Positions 7,773 through 15,991 of a stretch of DNA of 19,847 nt are shown one piece after another. The position numbers and the translations under genes are program-made. This stretch comes from UBA11524 sp051886675. GTDB taxonomy: Bacteria > Bacillota > Clostridia > Christensenellales > Aristaeellaceae. Each line of letters starts with the position of its first letter. Position 1 is the first letter of the stretch. The notes beneath the pieces were generated by a model, which was not told the origin of the DNA, did not search any database, and saw nothing but the letters and a program-made list of their open reading frames with translations. The stretch lies in contig JBJEYH010000191.1 in assembly GCA_051886675.1 (NCBI GenBank), positions 1-19,847 on the forward strand, given 5' to 3'.

Positions 7773-7779
7773 CTTGATT

Positions 7780-7805
7780 TATCAAAAGCCGGTCAGGCTT
7801 TGATA
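7780..7805 (-). other. Intercistronic hairpin B, next to the binding-protein SD
   Basis: TATCAAAGCC pairs with GGCTTTTGATA around loop TGACC, with one bulged A. The right arm ends about ten bases before the ribosome-binding site. It may protect the 5' end of a processed binding-protein mRNA, or attenuate read-through. Confidence 0.5.
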
Positions 7806-7813
7806 CAGGGGGG

Positions 7814-7838
7814 CCGGGCGGGATTCTCTCCCGCCCGG
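7814..7838 (-). other. Intercistronic hairpin A between permease and binding-protein genes
   Basis: A perfect 10-bp stem, CCGGGCGGGA with TCCCGCCCGG, closes a GAGAA loop on the minus strand, nine bases after the permease stop codon at 7847. No T-tract follows. A stem here would protect the 3' end of the permease message or separate it from the binding-protein message, as known for other sugar ABC operons in which the binding protein must be made in excess. Confidence 0.6.
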
Positions 7839-7846
7839 GGGGCGGC

Positions 7847-8878
7847 TTACTCGCCGGTGATGCCCGCGCGGTCCACGGACTCCACGAACTGCTTCTGCAG
7901 CACGAAGTAGAAGATCAGCATGGGCAGAATCGCCAGCATGGTGCCGGCCATCTTCATGGCCTCGCTGAGCTTGTCCACGGAGGTGGAGCCGCCGGAGGAC
8001 GCCGCCGCGGTGGCGCCGTAGCTGGAGTCGAACTTGCTCAGCTCGATCATCAGGGTGGTCAGGCCCAGGCCGCGGTTGGATATCGCCTCGCGGCCCAGAT
8101 ACTCGCGCACCAGGTAGGTGTCGTTCCAGTACCACACGAAGGAGAACAGCGCAACCACCACGATGGCCGCGGTGGACAGCGGCACGGCGATGCGGAAGTA
8201 GGAGTAGAAGTGACCCGCGCCGTCAATCTCGGCAGCCTCGATGAGGGACTTGGGCACCTGATTGTGGAAGTTCCAGAAAATCAGAATGCACAGCGAGCTC
8301 TTGAAGCCCTGACCCAGCAGCGCCGTGAGCAGGAACGGCTTGACAGAGCCGTCCGCCAGCTGCCAGCTGCGGAACAGCAGGTAGTTGGGCAGGGAGGTGA
8401 TCTGCGTGGGCAGCAGGAAGGACAGTACCAGAATGCCCATCCACAGCAGCTTGCCCGGGAAGTTGTACCGCGCAAAGCCATAGCCCACGAAGGAGCACAC
8501 CAGCACCTGGGCGATGGTGGGCAGACCCGCCAGGATCAGGTTCTTGTACAGGCTGGCGCCGTAGTCCATGACCAGCATGGCGTCCTGATAGTTCTTCAGG
8601 TTGATCCGGCTGGGAATCCACTTGACCGAGGTATCCAGCAGATCCGCCTTGTCCATCAGGCTGCGGGACAGCATGTACAGCACGGGATACAGGTAGATGA
8701 AGGCAATGGTAATCAGCAGTACGTAGATGGCGATGCTCACCAGCAGACCGCGCTGCGTCGCGTTGCCCAGCAGCAGCTTCTTGGCGGATTCCCGGCGTGC
8801 AGCCTTTTTCTTCAGCAGCTCGGGCATGGGCAGCTTGTCCGTGGACGCGGCGCTGGCCATTTTCACTTTGCGGCTCAC
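7847..8878 (-). CDS. CUT1 sugar ABC permease, importer II (MalG/AraQ type)
   Basis: The 343-residue inner-membrane permease has about six transmembrane segments (first near 46-68). The ATPase-docking EAA loop is IEAAEIDGAGHFYSYFRIAVP, at about 213-233. The first 40 residues are a polar Lys/Arg/Ala-rich extension, longer than usual for the family (around 280 residues), and a Ser/Gly/Ala-rich stretch near residues 285-300 (YGATAAASSGGSTS) is also unusual. The GTG start overlaps the TGA of the preceding permease gene (GTGA at 8875-8878), indicating translational coupling and a heterodimer with that permease. Confidence 0.94.
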   Translation of the reverse strand: MSRKVKMASAASTDKLPMPELLKKKAARRESAKKLLLGNATQRGLLVSIAIYVLLITIAFIYLYPVLYMLSRSLMDKADLLDTSVKWIPSRINLKNYQDAMLVMDYGASLYKNLILAGLPTIAQVLVCSFVGYGFARYNFPGKLLWMGILVLSFLLPTQITSLPNYLLFRSWQLADGSVKPFLLTALLGQGFKSSLCILIFWNFHNQVPKSLIEAAEIDGAGHFYSYFRIAVPLSTAAIVVVALFSFVWYWNDTYLVREYLGREAISNRGLGLTTLMIELSKFDSSYGATAAASSGGSTSVDKLSEAMKMAGTMLAILPMLIFYFVLQKQFVESVDRAGITGE

Positions 8879-9882
8879 TTTGCCGTCCTCCTTTCACCCT
8901 GGGCAGCCGTGGCGCCGGCCTGGGCAAGCGCGGCCTTCGCAGCCTGCTGCCGGATCCGCTCCTCGCGGGCGCTGCGGCTTTCCTCGTACTTGATCTTCTT
9001 GTCGCTCTTCTCACGCAGCAGCAGGAACACCAGCAGCAGAATCACGATGATCACCAGCGTGTAGATCCAGCTGAAGGCCGCGCCGTAGCTGTAGCCCTTG
9101 GTGGCGCTGTAGGTGGCGTCGTAGATCATCTGGATGACCTGGTTGTTGCCGCCGGTGGCCAGGGTCACCACGGTGTAGATGGAGCACAGAAGAATGATGG
9201 AACGGACGTTGGGCAGGGTGATCTTCCAGAAGGTCTCCCAGGCATTGGCGCCGTCGATCTTGGCGGCCTCGTACATGGTGGTGGTGACCTTCTGCAGACC
9301 CGCCAGGAACAGGAGGATCTGGATGCCTGCGTTCCACAGGATCAGAATCAGGGAGGAGAACAGCTCGCTGATGGGTTCAGCCACGAACTCCGGCAGGCTC
9401 GAGAGCACCGAGGCGATGGCGTCGGTACCCACCATGGGCACGCTGGCGACGCCCTGGGCGGTCAGCATGTCCATCACGGGGCCGGTGGCGATGATCACCG
9501 GCAGGAAGAAGATCAGGCGGAAGATGGAACGACCCTTGATCTTGCTGTTGAGCAGCAGCGCGATGATCAGCGCGAAGGAGATGATGATGGGCAGCTGCAG
9601 CACCAGGCTGATGGCGAATTCCGCCAGCACCACCGGCAGATTGATCTCCGTGGCGAACACCTTGCTGTAGTTGCTGAACAGGCCGTCCTTCAGCGGGGTG
9701 ATTTCCATGCCCACCAGCTGCAAATCGTTGAAGGAGAAGATGAGCGAGCGCACCATGGCGTAGAGGAAGAAGATGCTCACGCCCACCAGCCACGGGGAAA
9801 TGAAGATGTAGCCGAAGACCCATTCCCGCAGCGTGCGTTTCGTCAGATGGCGCCTTTCATGGGGATGCTTGATCAATGCCAC
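8875..9882 (-). CDS. CUT1 sugar ABC permease, importer II (MalF/UgpA/LplB type)
   Basis: The 335-residue membrane permease has about six transmembrane segments, beginning with WVFGYIFISPWLVGVSIFFL (21-40). The EAA loop is YEAAKIDGANAWETFWKITLP (204-224), which contacts an ATPase not encoded here. About 45 residues after the last membrane segment are highly charged and Ala-rich (EESRSAREERIRQQAAKAAL), an uncommon cytoplasmic tail. The start is GTG at 9882, two bases after the DUF5696 stop; GGAGGAG lies just upstream. It is coupled by GTGA overlap to the next permease. Substrate is unknown, arabino-oligosaccharide by context. Confidence 0.94.
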   Translation of the reverse strand: MALIKHPHERRHLTKRTLREWVFGYIFISPWLVGVSIFFLYAMVRSLIFSFNDLQLVGMEITPLKDGLFSNYSKVFATEINLPVVLAEFAISLVLQLPIIISFALIIALLLNSKIKGRSIFRLIFFLPVIIATGPVMDMLTAQGVASVPMVGTDAIASVLSSLPEFVAEPISELFSSLILILWNAGIQILLFLAGLQKVTTTMYEAAKIDGANAWETFWKITLPNVRSIILLCSIYTVVTLATGGNNQVIQMIYDATYSATKGYSYGAAFSWIYTLVIIVILLLVFLLLREKSDKKIKYEESRSAREERIRQQAAKAALAQAGATAAQGERRTAK

Positions 9883-9884
9883 GG

Positions 9885-12170
9885 TTACTCTCCTCCTTCC
9901 TTGACCACATAGCTCATGGATGCCACCGTCACGCCATCCAGCGCGAGCTCGTCCTCACCGTAGTTGAGGAAGACCTCCGTGCCGTTGGACCAGGTGACGT
10001 GGGTCATATCGCCCACCATCTCGTGGTCCACAATGGAGGCGCCGTCCAGCGTCTCATGCAGCGCGCCCAGCTCCTGGCTCCAGGAGACGATCATGTCGCC
10101 GTAGAGCTCGTAGCGGCTGGAGTAGATGTTGGAGGAGTTGGTGTTCTTCAGCTCGATGGGGTCCTCCATGGTCAGCAGGAACGTCGGCCGGAGACCCTGC
10201 TCCACCAGACGCAGGAAGAAGCGGTTGGTGTTGGCCTGGAAGTTGGTGTATTCCGCGTAGCAGGGCATCCTGCCCGACAGCGCGATGGCCAGGAAGGGCA
10301 CGTCACAGGAGGTGAAGATGTAGTCCGACCCGGTGATGGGCAGATCGCTCAGGCTGGTGGCATAGGGCCACAGGTAAGCGTTGGCTGCGCTCAGGCGGGT
10401 GTTCATGCTGCCGGAGGCCGTGGCGCACAGGCTGCTGTAGCACTCCGCCATGGACACGGAATCCAGCACGGTGTTGTTCTCGTAGTAGTCCGACAGGAAC
10501 GACGGGAGGCTCACCAGCGCCACGCCCTTCACGTTGCCCTGACGGAACTTGTCCAGCACGCTCTGGCCGATCTCCAGGCTCTTGGAGGGGGTCAGGTAGT
10601 ACATGGTTTCGTACACGTCGCCGTAGGTGGGCTTGTACCAGGTCTGGCTGTCCACCTTCTTGAAGGCGCTGTAGCTCAGCACGGGATGGGTGTCGGTGTT
10701 CAGCCGCAGGAAGTCCGCCTCCAGATAGAAGTCGATCTTCCGGCTGGCCGCGCCTTCCATCAGCGTGGTGAGGCCCTTGCTGCCGCCCAGCGCGCTTGCG
10801 GGATTGAAGTCATCCGTGGGCAGGGCCGCGCTCAGGCCGCCATCCTGCCAGCCGCGGAAGACCATGCTCAGGCTGCCGGCGCCCCTTTCCTTCAGGTCCG
10901 CCAGGATCACGGCCGCATCCTCGAAGGTGGTCATCACAACGTTCTGCTTGCCCAGCACGAAGTTTTCCTTCTCCAGGCCCAGCACGTCCAGCTCCACGTC
11001 GAAGGCATCCATCTCCGCGCTGGCGAAGGCGCCGTGCTCCTCCAGATACTCGCGGTAGGCCACCGCCATGCCGGCGTAGTTGGCCTCATCGCCCGAGAGG
11101 AACAGGAAGTGCTGCACAATGTCGAAGTTGCGCAGCTCGGGCAGCCGGGCGTCCATGCCGCCGGAGCCCGCCGCCGCGCCCATCATCTGGGTGAAGCGGT
11201 AGCTGTACTCGTACAGCGCGCTGGTGCGGTCGTAGGACAGGTTCACGGCGCCGTTGGGATACGCCCTGATGCTCGCGCCCAGATCGCCCTGCTCAATCAC
11301 GCCCAGGAAGGCAATGCCCTTGTCCGTGTGCGCCATGCCGAACACCGGCATGATATCCGGCTCGGTGGCCACGGTGGACTTGCTGCTGCCGGCGCCATTC
11401 TTGTCGTCCTTGATCTTGCTGCCGTACACGGGCACGTCGTAGTACAGGCTGCGATAGCGCTTCTCGTTGTTCTTCAGCTCAATCAGCGCGCCCTGGCCGT
11501 CGGGAATCAGCATGTAGCCGGTATCCCCGCCCAGGTAGCTGGCGCCCATGAAGGGGAACAGCGTCAGCGTGGACAGGCTGTAGCTGCTGTACATGTCCTG
11601 GCGGATCTCATCCTTGGGGACGGTCACCTTCAGGTCGTTGCCCTCCAGCTCCACCACCACCGAGAAGGTGATGCCCAGGTTGGTGTAGCTGATGGTGGCC
11701 TTGAAGCCGTTGGGAATGGTGTAGTCATACTCGATGGTATGCACCTGGGTGTTGCCGGTGGAGATCAGGTCCACGGTCTCCTGCGAGATGCTCGAGGAGC
11801 CGATGGCCAGATACTGCATCACCACGCCGCTCTGCGCCTGGCCCAGGGCGGAGGAGGAAATCGTGGATTCATCCTCCACGGCGGAGAACATCAGGGCGCC
11901 GTTGGCCCGGCTCTCCAGCACCACGGACATGCTGTCCTCCCGCAGGTAGAGGTTGTACTCGCTTCCCTCCACCACCAGGCTGTAGGTGTCCGGCACGCCC
12001 TCGGGCAGACCGTTGTCCTCTTCCGCGGGCGCTTCGTCGGTCGCGGGGGCTTCGGTGTCCACCGTGGCCTCAGCCGCGGCGCTGTCGCCCGCCTCCTCCG
12101 CCACCGCGGCGGGCAGGAGCGTGAGAAGCAGTGCAAGCAGCAGGCAAAGGAACTTATACCTTCTTAACAA
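9885..12170 (-). CDS. Secreted DUF5696-type protein, possible barrel enzyme
   Basis: The frame is open from a TTG at 12212, but the TTG at 12170 gives a clean 761-residue product with signal peptide LLRRYKFLCLLLALLLTLLP before AAVAEE. GGAGAGG lies 12 bases upstream, and the overlap with the preceding gene falls to 17 nt. After a low-complexity Ala/Glu/Pro linker (26-58) come beta-rich residues (about 60-345). An alpha/beta segment follows (about 350-690: YAGMAVAYREYLEEHG, SLSMVFRGWQDGG, KIDFYLEADFLRLN, VKGVALVSLPSFL), then C-terminal strands with VFLNYG. The sheet-barrel-sheet order resembles glycoside hydrolases, but I cannot name a catalytic pair. From recall, DUF5696 genes accompany YIP1 and CUT1 genes in other Bacillota. 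Its role is unassigned; a surface enzyme or glycan-binding partner is possible. Confidence 0.85.
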   Translation of the reverse strand: MLRRYKFLCLLLALLLTLLPAAVAEEAGDSAAAEATVDTEAPATDEAPAEEDNGLPEGVPDTYSLVVEGSEYNLYLREDSMSVVLESRANGALMFSAVEDESTISSSALGQAQSGVVMQYLAIGSSSISQETVDLISTGNTQVHTIEYDYTIPNGFKATISYTNLGITFSVVVELEGNDLKVTVPKDEIRQDMYSSYSLSTLTLFPFMGASYLGGDTGYMLIPDGQGALIELKNNEKRYRSLYYDVPVYGSKIKDDKNGAGSSKSTVATEPDIMPVFGMAHTDKGIAFLGVIEQGDLGASIRAYPNGAVNLSYDRTSALYEYSYRFTQMMGAAAGSGGMDARLPELRNFDIVQHFLFLSGDEANYAGMAVAYREYLEEHGAFASAEMDAFDVELDVLGLEKENFVLGKQNVVMTTFEDAAVILADLKERGAGSLSMVFRGWQDGGLSAALPTDDFNPASALGGSKGLTTLMEGAASRKIDFYLEADFLRLNTDTHPVLSYSAFKKVDSQTWYKPTYGDVYETMYYLTPSKSLEIGQSVLDKFRQGNVKGVALVSLPSFLSDYYENNTVLDSVSMAECYSSLCATASGSMNTRLSAANAYLWPYATSLSDLPITGSDYIFTSCDVPFLAIALSGRMPCYAEYTNFQANTNRFFLRLVEQGLRPTFLLTMEDPIELKNTNSSNIYSSRYELYGDMIVSWSQELGALHETLDGASIVDHEMVGDMTHVTWSNGTEVFLNYGEDELALDGVTVASMSYVVKEGGE

Positions 12171-14205
12171 AGCGATACACCACCTCTCCGTAAATCGATA
12201 CCACGAAGTCAATCAGCTGGGAAATCAGCACGTACAGCACGAACATCAGGCACACCATGACCAGCACCGTGAAGGCTGTGATGATGATGGTGGACAGGGT
12301 CTGCTTGAAGGAGTAGTCGTTCATGTACATGATCATCAGCACAATGAGCAGCACCGTCCAGCCGATGGCCACGAAGCTCAGCAGGGTAATGAAGAACTCC
12401 TCATTGTAGGTCAGCACGTTGGACAGAAGCAGGATGATGGGCTGGAATACCACCATGGGCGCCAGCGCGTAGGCGCCGCCGATGAACAGATCCCTCGGCT
12501 TGGACTCGCCCTCGCGGATGGTGCACACCAGGTAGCAGCAGATGACCAGCATCAGGAATACGCCGAACACCATGACCACGTCGTTGAACAGCTCGTAGTA
12601 CCCGTCCGGCGTGGTCTTGAACAGGAAGCCGGAGAAGTACTTGTTCAGCACGTACTCAACGAAGAAGATCACCATCACGATGCACGCGCTCAGCCAGCTG
12701 GCCTTGCCCTCGCGCTTGATGCCGTAGCAGCAGTCGTAGGGATTGCGCAGCATGTACAGGCAGAAGCCGGTCTGCCGGACATACTTCAGGTTCCTGAACC
12801 AGCTCCAGGCCTTGCCGATGGGATCCAGGAAGTGGAGGCGCTTGTTCAGCAGCTTGATGATCTGCCACGCCACCACGATCACCACCAGCCAGATCAGCAC
12901 GGTGCCCAGGTAATCGTGCATCATGGTGGAGCGCTGCTCCCAGAACGCGTCGGAGTAGCCGGTGTAGTTGCCGCCGTTGCGGAAGGCCTCCATGGCCTCC
13001 TCGAAGTTGTTCTCGCGGTAGAGCGCTTCGCCCAGGCCCACGCTGGCGTAGGTGAACATGGAGTTCATGCGCAGCACCTGCGTCCAGGGCTCCTTGGAGG
13101 CGGCGTACTTGCCGTCCTTGAACAGGGTGAAGGCTTCATGCACCAGGTTGGTGAACTCGGTGGGCTGCAGCACCTGGATGCACTTCTGCTGGGAATCCAG
13201 CACGTACAGCATGTAGTCGTCATCCACCGCGATGCCCGTGACCGTGCTGAAGTTGCCGATGCGGGTGGTGCCGGTGGAGCCGAAGTAGAACAGCAGGTCG
13301 CCCTCGGCGGAATACTCGATGATGGTGCCGCTGTTGGTCACGGTGAAGATGGACCCGGAGGGATGCACCGCCACGGCCGCGTTGGTCTCGCCGTCGTTGC
13401 GGACCCAGCTCTTCACATTCAGGGTGTTGGTGCCGGCCACGTTCAGGCGGCGCAGCACGCGGGAATCATCGGCGGGGCTGACGGCGTAGACCATGCCCTT
13501 GTCGTCGATGGTCAGGTTGGTCACCGACGGGGGCACGATGCTGCCCAGCAGGCCCAGCTGCTCATCGGAGAGCACCTGCTGCATGATCGCCATCACGAAG
13601 GACACCGACGAGGTGTTCGCGCCGTAGTAGCCCAGGAACTCGCCGTTCTCATCGTCGCCCGCGGGGGAAATCTGCACGATGCCGTTGGTGCTGCCCTGGC
13701 TGGCCACGTACAGGTTGCCGCGCTTGTCCAGCACAACCTTGTTGGGCTTGAAGGGCGCGTCACCGTAGAGGGGATGCTCGGGCTTGCCGAAGGTGCGCAG
13801 CACGTTGCCGTCCTGGTCGAAGGCCACCACCTGGTTGCCGTTCTGATCGGCCACGTACACGTTCAGGTTGTCATCCACGAACACGCCATAGGCGGAGCGC
13901 AGGGTCTTCTTGCTGCCGATGGTCTTGATGAACTCGCCCTTGGGGGAGATCACCAGGATGTACTTCTCGCCGTTGTCGGCGATGTACAGGTTGCCGTCGG
14001 GGCCCAGGCGCATGTCCTGGGGATCGTCCAGGGTCACCTCGCCGAAGTCCGTCATGTAGCGCACAGGCTCATAGGCGGTCTGGGTTTCCACCATCCGGGA
14101 CGAGGTGCCGACGGTATAGGTTTTGTAGGGCGTCGCAGCCTGTGCCGGCACCATGGCCAGCATCAGCACCAGCAGCGCCGCCAAGAAGGAAAGGACTCGT
14201 TTCAT
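12154..14205 (-). CDS. Secreted NHL propeller / TPR-like / YIP1-family membrane protein
   Basis: The 683-residue product is a fusion. A signal peptide (MKRVLSFLAALLVLMLAMVPAQA) is followed by a beta-propeller (about 50-350) with NHL-type blades such as DMRLGPDGNLYIADNG, GVFVDDNLNVYVADQNGNQVV and NKVVLDKRGNLYVASQG. A short TPR-like helical pair (about 352-412, AFTLFKDGKYAASKEPW, LGEALYRENNFEEAMEAF) leads to a membrane helix (about 432-452) and a Yip1-like domain with about five hydrophobic segments (475-670). The propeller should face outside and the YIP1 part sits in the membrane. I chose the ATG at 14205 because GGGAGG is six bases before it; the ATG at 14211 directly abuts that SD. It lies between importer I and DUF5696. 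The domain order suggests an extracellular sensor or scaffold, but its function is unknown. Confidence 0.9.
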   Translation of the reverse strand: MKRVLSFLAALLVLMLAMVPAQAATPYKTYTVGTSSRMVETQTAYEPVRYMTDFGEVTLDDPQDMRLGPDGNLYIADNGEKYILVISPKGEFIKTIGSKKTLRSAYGVFVDDNLNVYVADQNGNQVVAFDQDGNVLRTFGKPEHPLYGDAPFKPNKVVLDKRGNLYVASQGSTNGIVQISPAGDDENGEFLGYYGANTSSVSFVMAIMQQVLSDEQLGLLGSIVPPSVTNLTIDDKGMVYAVSPADDSRVLRRLNVAGTNTLNVKSWVRNDGETNAAVAVHPSGSIFTVTNSGTIIEYSAEGDLLFYFGSTGTTRIGNFSTVTGIAVDDDYMLYVLDSQQKCIQVLQPTEFTNLVHEAFTLFKDGKYAASKEPWTQVLRMNSMFTYASVGLGEALYRENNFEEAMEAFRNGGNYTGYSDAFWEQRSTMMHDYLGTVLIWLVVIVVAWQIIKLLNKRLHFLDPIGKAWSWFRNLKYVRQTGFCLYMLRNPYDCCYGIKREGKASWLSACIVMVIFFVEYVLNKYFSGFLFKTTPDGYYELFNDVVMVFGVFLMLVICCYLVCTIREGESKPRDLFIGGAYALAPMVVFQPIILLLSNVLTYNEEFFITLLSFVAIGWTVLLIVLMIMYMNDYSFKQTLSTIIITAFTVLVMVCLMFVLYVLISQLIDFVVSIYGEVVYRFVKKV

Positions 14206-14226
14206 CTTCATCCTCCCTGATCCTCC

Positions 14227-15093
14227 TTACTTCAGACCGCTGTGCGCCATGGTGTCCATCACGTTGCTCTGCAGAATGATGAACAGTACCAGGTTGGGCA
14301 CAAACATGATCAACGAGGCCGCCGCCGCCATGCCCTGTCCCTGCACGGTGCCCACGCTGGTCAGCGTGTTCATGTAGAAGGAAAGGGTGCGGATGCTCTC
14401 AGTTGAGGTGAACAGGCTGGAGGTCTCCGTATTGTTCCACACGTTCTGGAAGGCCAGGATCGCGCCCGTGGCAATGGCGGGCTTGATCATGGGCAGCACG
14501 ATCTTGCGGTAGATGGTCCAGGCGTTGGCGCCTTCCAGCTGCGCGGCCTCCAGCAGCGCGTTGGGCACGCCGTCGATGAACTGCTTGATCAGGAACAGAC
14601 ACACCGGCATGGCCACCAGGGGCAGAATGTGCGCCCAGTAGGTATCCAGAATGCCGATGGCGTTGATGGTCAGATACCGCGGGATGGTCACGGCCGTCGC
14701 CACGAACATCAGGGCCAGGTTATTGGCCTCGTAGATCAGCCCGCTGATCCTGAACTTCATCTTCGACAGGGCGAAGCCCGCCATGGTGGAGATCACCACG
14801 CTGAGCACAACCACCGTCACCGTGACCACAAGGGAGTTGAACACATAACGGGAGATCGGAATGGACGAACCCGCCGCCTGCTGAAACAGGTTCTGGAAAT
14901 TGATCAGCGACGGATGATTCACGAAGAACTTGGGCGGGAAGGCAAACAGCTCATCCATGGGCTTGAAGGCATGATTGATGATGTAGATGATGGGCATGCC
15001 CATGAAGATGGCAATGGGGATCAGGTACAGATAGAATGGAATCTGATTGCGGTGGAACTTCTTGGGATTGACCTTGCTTCCGTTGATCGCCAT
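14227..15093 (-). CDS. CUT1 sugar ABC permease, importer I (MalG/AraQ type)
   Basis: The 288-residue permease matches the usual family length. It has about six transmembrane helices, beginning near residues 20-40 (FYLYLIPIAIFMGMPIIYII). The EAA loop is LEAAQLEGANAWTIYRKIVLP (181-201). AAGGAGGG lies before the ATG, 16 nt after the partner permease stop. It should pair with that permease and with the 955-residue binding protein. No ATPase is encoded nearby. Confidence 0.95.
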   Translation of the reverse strand: MAINGSKVNPKKFHRNQIPFYLYLIPIAIFMGMPIIYIINHAFKPMDELFAFPPKFFVNHPSLINFQNLFQQAAGSSIPISRYVFNSLVVTVTVVVLSVVISTMAGFALSKMKFRISGLIYEANNLALMFVATAVTIPRYLTINAIGILDTYWAHILPLVAMPVCLFLIKQFIDGVPNALLEAAQLEGANAWTIYRKIVLPMIKPAIATGAILAFQNVWNNTETSSLFTSTESIRTLSFYMNTLTSVGTVQGQGMAAAASLIMFVPNLVLFIILQSNVMDTMAHSGLK

Positions 15094-15109
15094 GTGTGTC
15101 CCTCCTTTC

Positions 15110-15991
15110 TTAATCCTCGCTGAAGAGCTTGCGCGCCACCACCGAGAAGCAGTAGATCAGCGCCAGCAGCACCACGGATACCGCGGCCGCGTAGCCCATC
15201 TCGTAGCGGGTGAAGCCGTAGTCCTCGATGTGGTTGACCATCAGCTGGGCCGCGTACTGGGGGGTGGGATTGGAGCCGGTGAGCATCACGCCGATGTTGC
15301 CGGACTGGAAGGCGTTCACCACCGCCATCACCGCGCCGAAGAGCATCTGGGGCTTCATGGACGGGATGGTGATGTAGAAGACCTCCTGGAAGCGGTTGCG
15401 GATGCCGTCGATGGCGCCCGCCTCATACATTTCGGGGTTGATGTTCAGCAGGCCCGCCAGCATGGACAGGAAGCCCACGCCCATGGAGCCCCACAGCGCC
15501 ACGATCAGCACGATGGGCATGATGTAGTTGGTGTCCAGCATCCAGATGATGGGCTCGGTGATGATGCCCAGCTGCGTCAGCACATAGTTGGCAATGCCGC
15601 TCTGGTTGCCCAGGAACACCGTGCGCCACACCACCGTCATGGCCACGCCCATGGTCATGGAGGGCGAGTAGATGATCAGCGCCAGAATGGTACGGGGCAC
15701 CTTGGTGATCTGCGACAGGGACCAGGCCAGGAAGAAGGACAGCACATATCCGCCCACGCCCACCACGATGGCGTAGAGGATGGTGTTGGGCAGCACGTAC
15801 TGCAGGAACACCGTATCCTGGGTGAACAGGTTGATGTAGTTGGTCAGCCCTACGAAGGCCGGCGTCTGAACTGCGTTGTAGTTGGTGAAGGACAGCCCCA
15901 CCGCCATCAGCGTCGGCACGATGATGAACACCACAAACAGAATCAGGAACGGTGCCAGGAACAGATAGGGCGTACTTTTCTTGGTAATCAT
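15110..15991 (-). CDS. CUT1 sugar ABC permease, importer I (MalF/UgpA/LplB type)
   Basis: The 293-residue permease has the typical first helix (YLFLAPFLILFVVFIIVPTL, 9-28) and the NYINLF motif before the second. The EAA loop is YEAGAIDGIRNRFQEVFYITIP (189-210), with Gly in place of the second Ala, common in this subfamily. Its ATG overlaps the TGA of the binding-protein gene (ATGA, 15988-15991), so translation is probably coupled. It forms the importer I channel with the permease at 14227-15093. Confidence 0.95.
   Translation of the reverse strand: MITKKSTPYLFLAPFLILFVVFIIVPTLMAVGLSFTNYNAVQTPAFVGLTNYINLFTQDTVFLQYVLPNTILYAIVVGVGGYVLSFFLAWSLSQITKVPRTILALIIYSPSMTMGVAMTVVWRTVFLGNQSGIANYVLTQLGIITEPIIWMLDTNYIMPIVLIVALWGSMGVGFLSMLAGLLNINPEMYEAGAIDGIRNRFQEVFYITIPSMKPQMLFGAVMAVVNAFQSGNIGVMLTGSNPTPQYAAQLMVNHIEDYGFTRYEMGYAAAVSVVLLALIYCFSVVARKLFSED

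Noticed and set aside
5916..7910. A 664-residue plus-strand open frame
   Set aside because: It is an antisense shadow of the GH51 start and the importer II binding protein, with the same biased composition.
9876..12167. A 763-residue plus-strand open frame
   Set aside because: It mirrors the DUF5696 gene almost exactly; no SD or recognisable domain.
12171..12212. Upstream TTG start for the DUF5696 gene at 12212
   Set aside because: It would add 14 residues before a good signal peptide and a 59-nt overlap; the TTG at 12170 fits better, though neither start is proven.
11986..14220. A 744-residue plus-strand open frame
   Set aside because: It is antisense to the YIP1-NHL gene, with His/Gln/Gly-rich composition typical of shadow frames.
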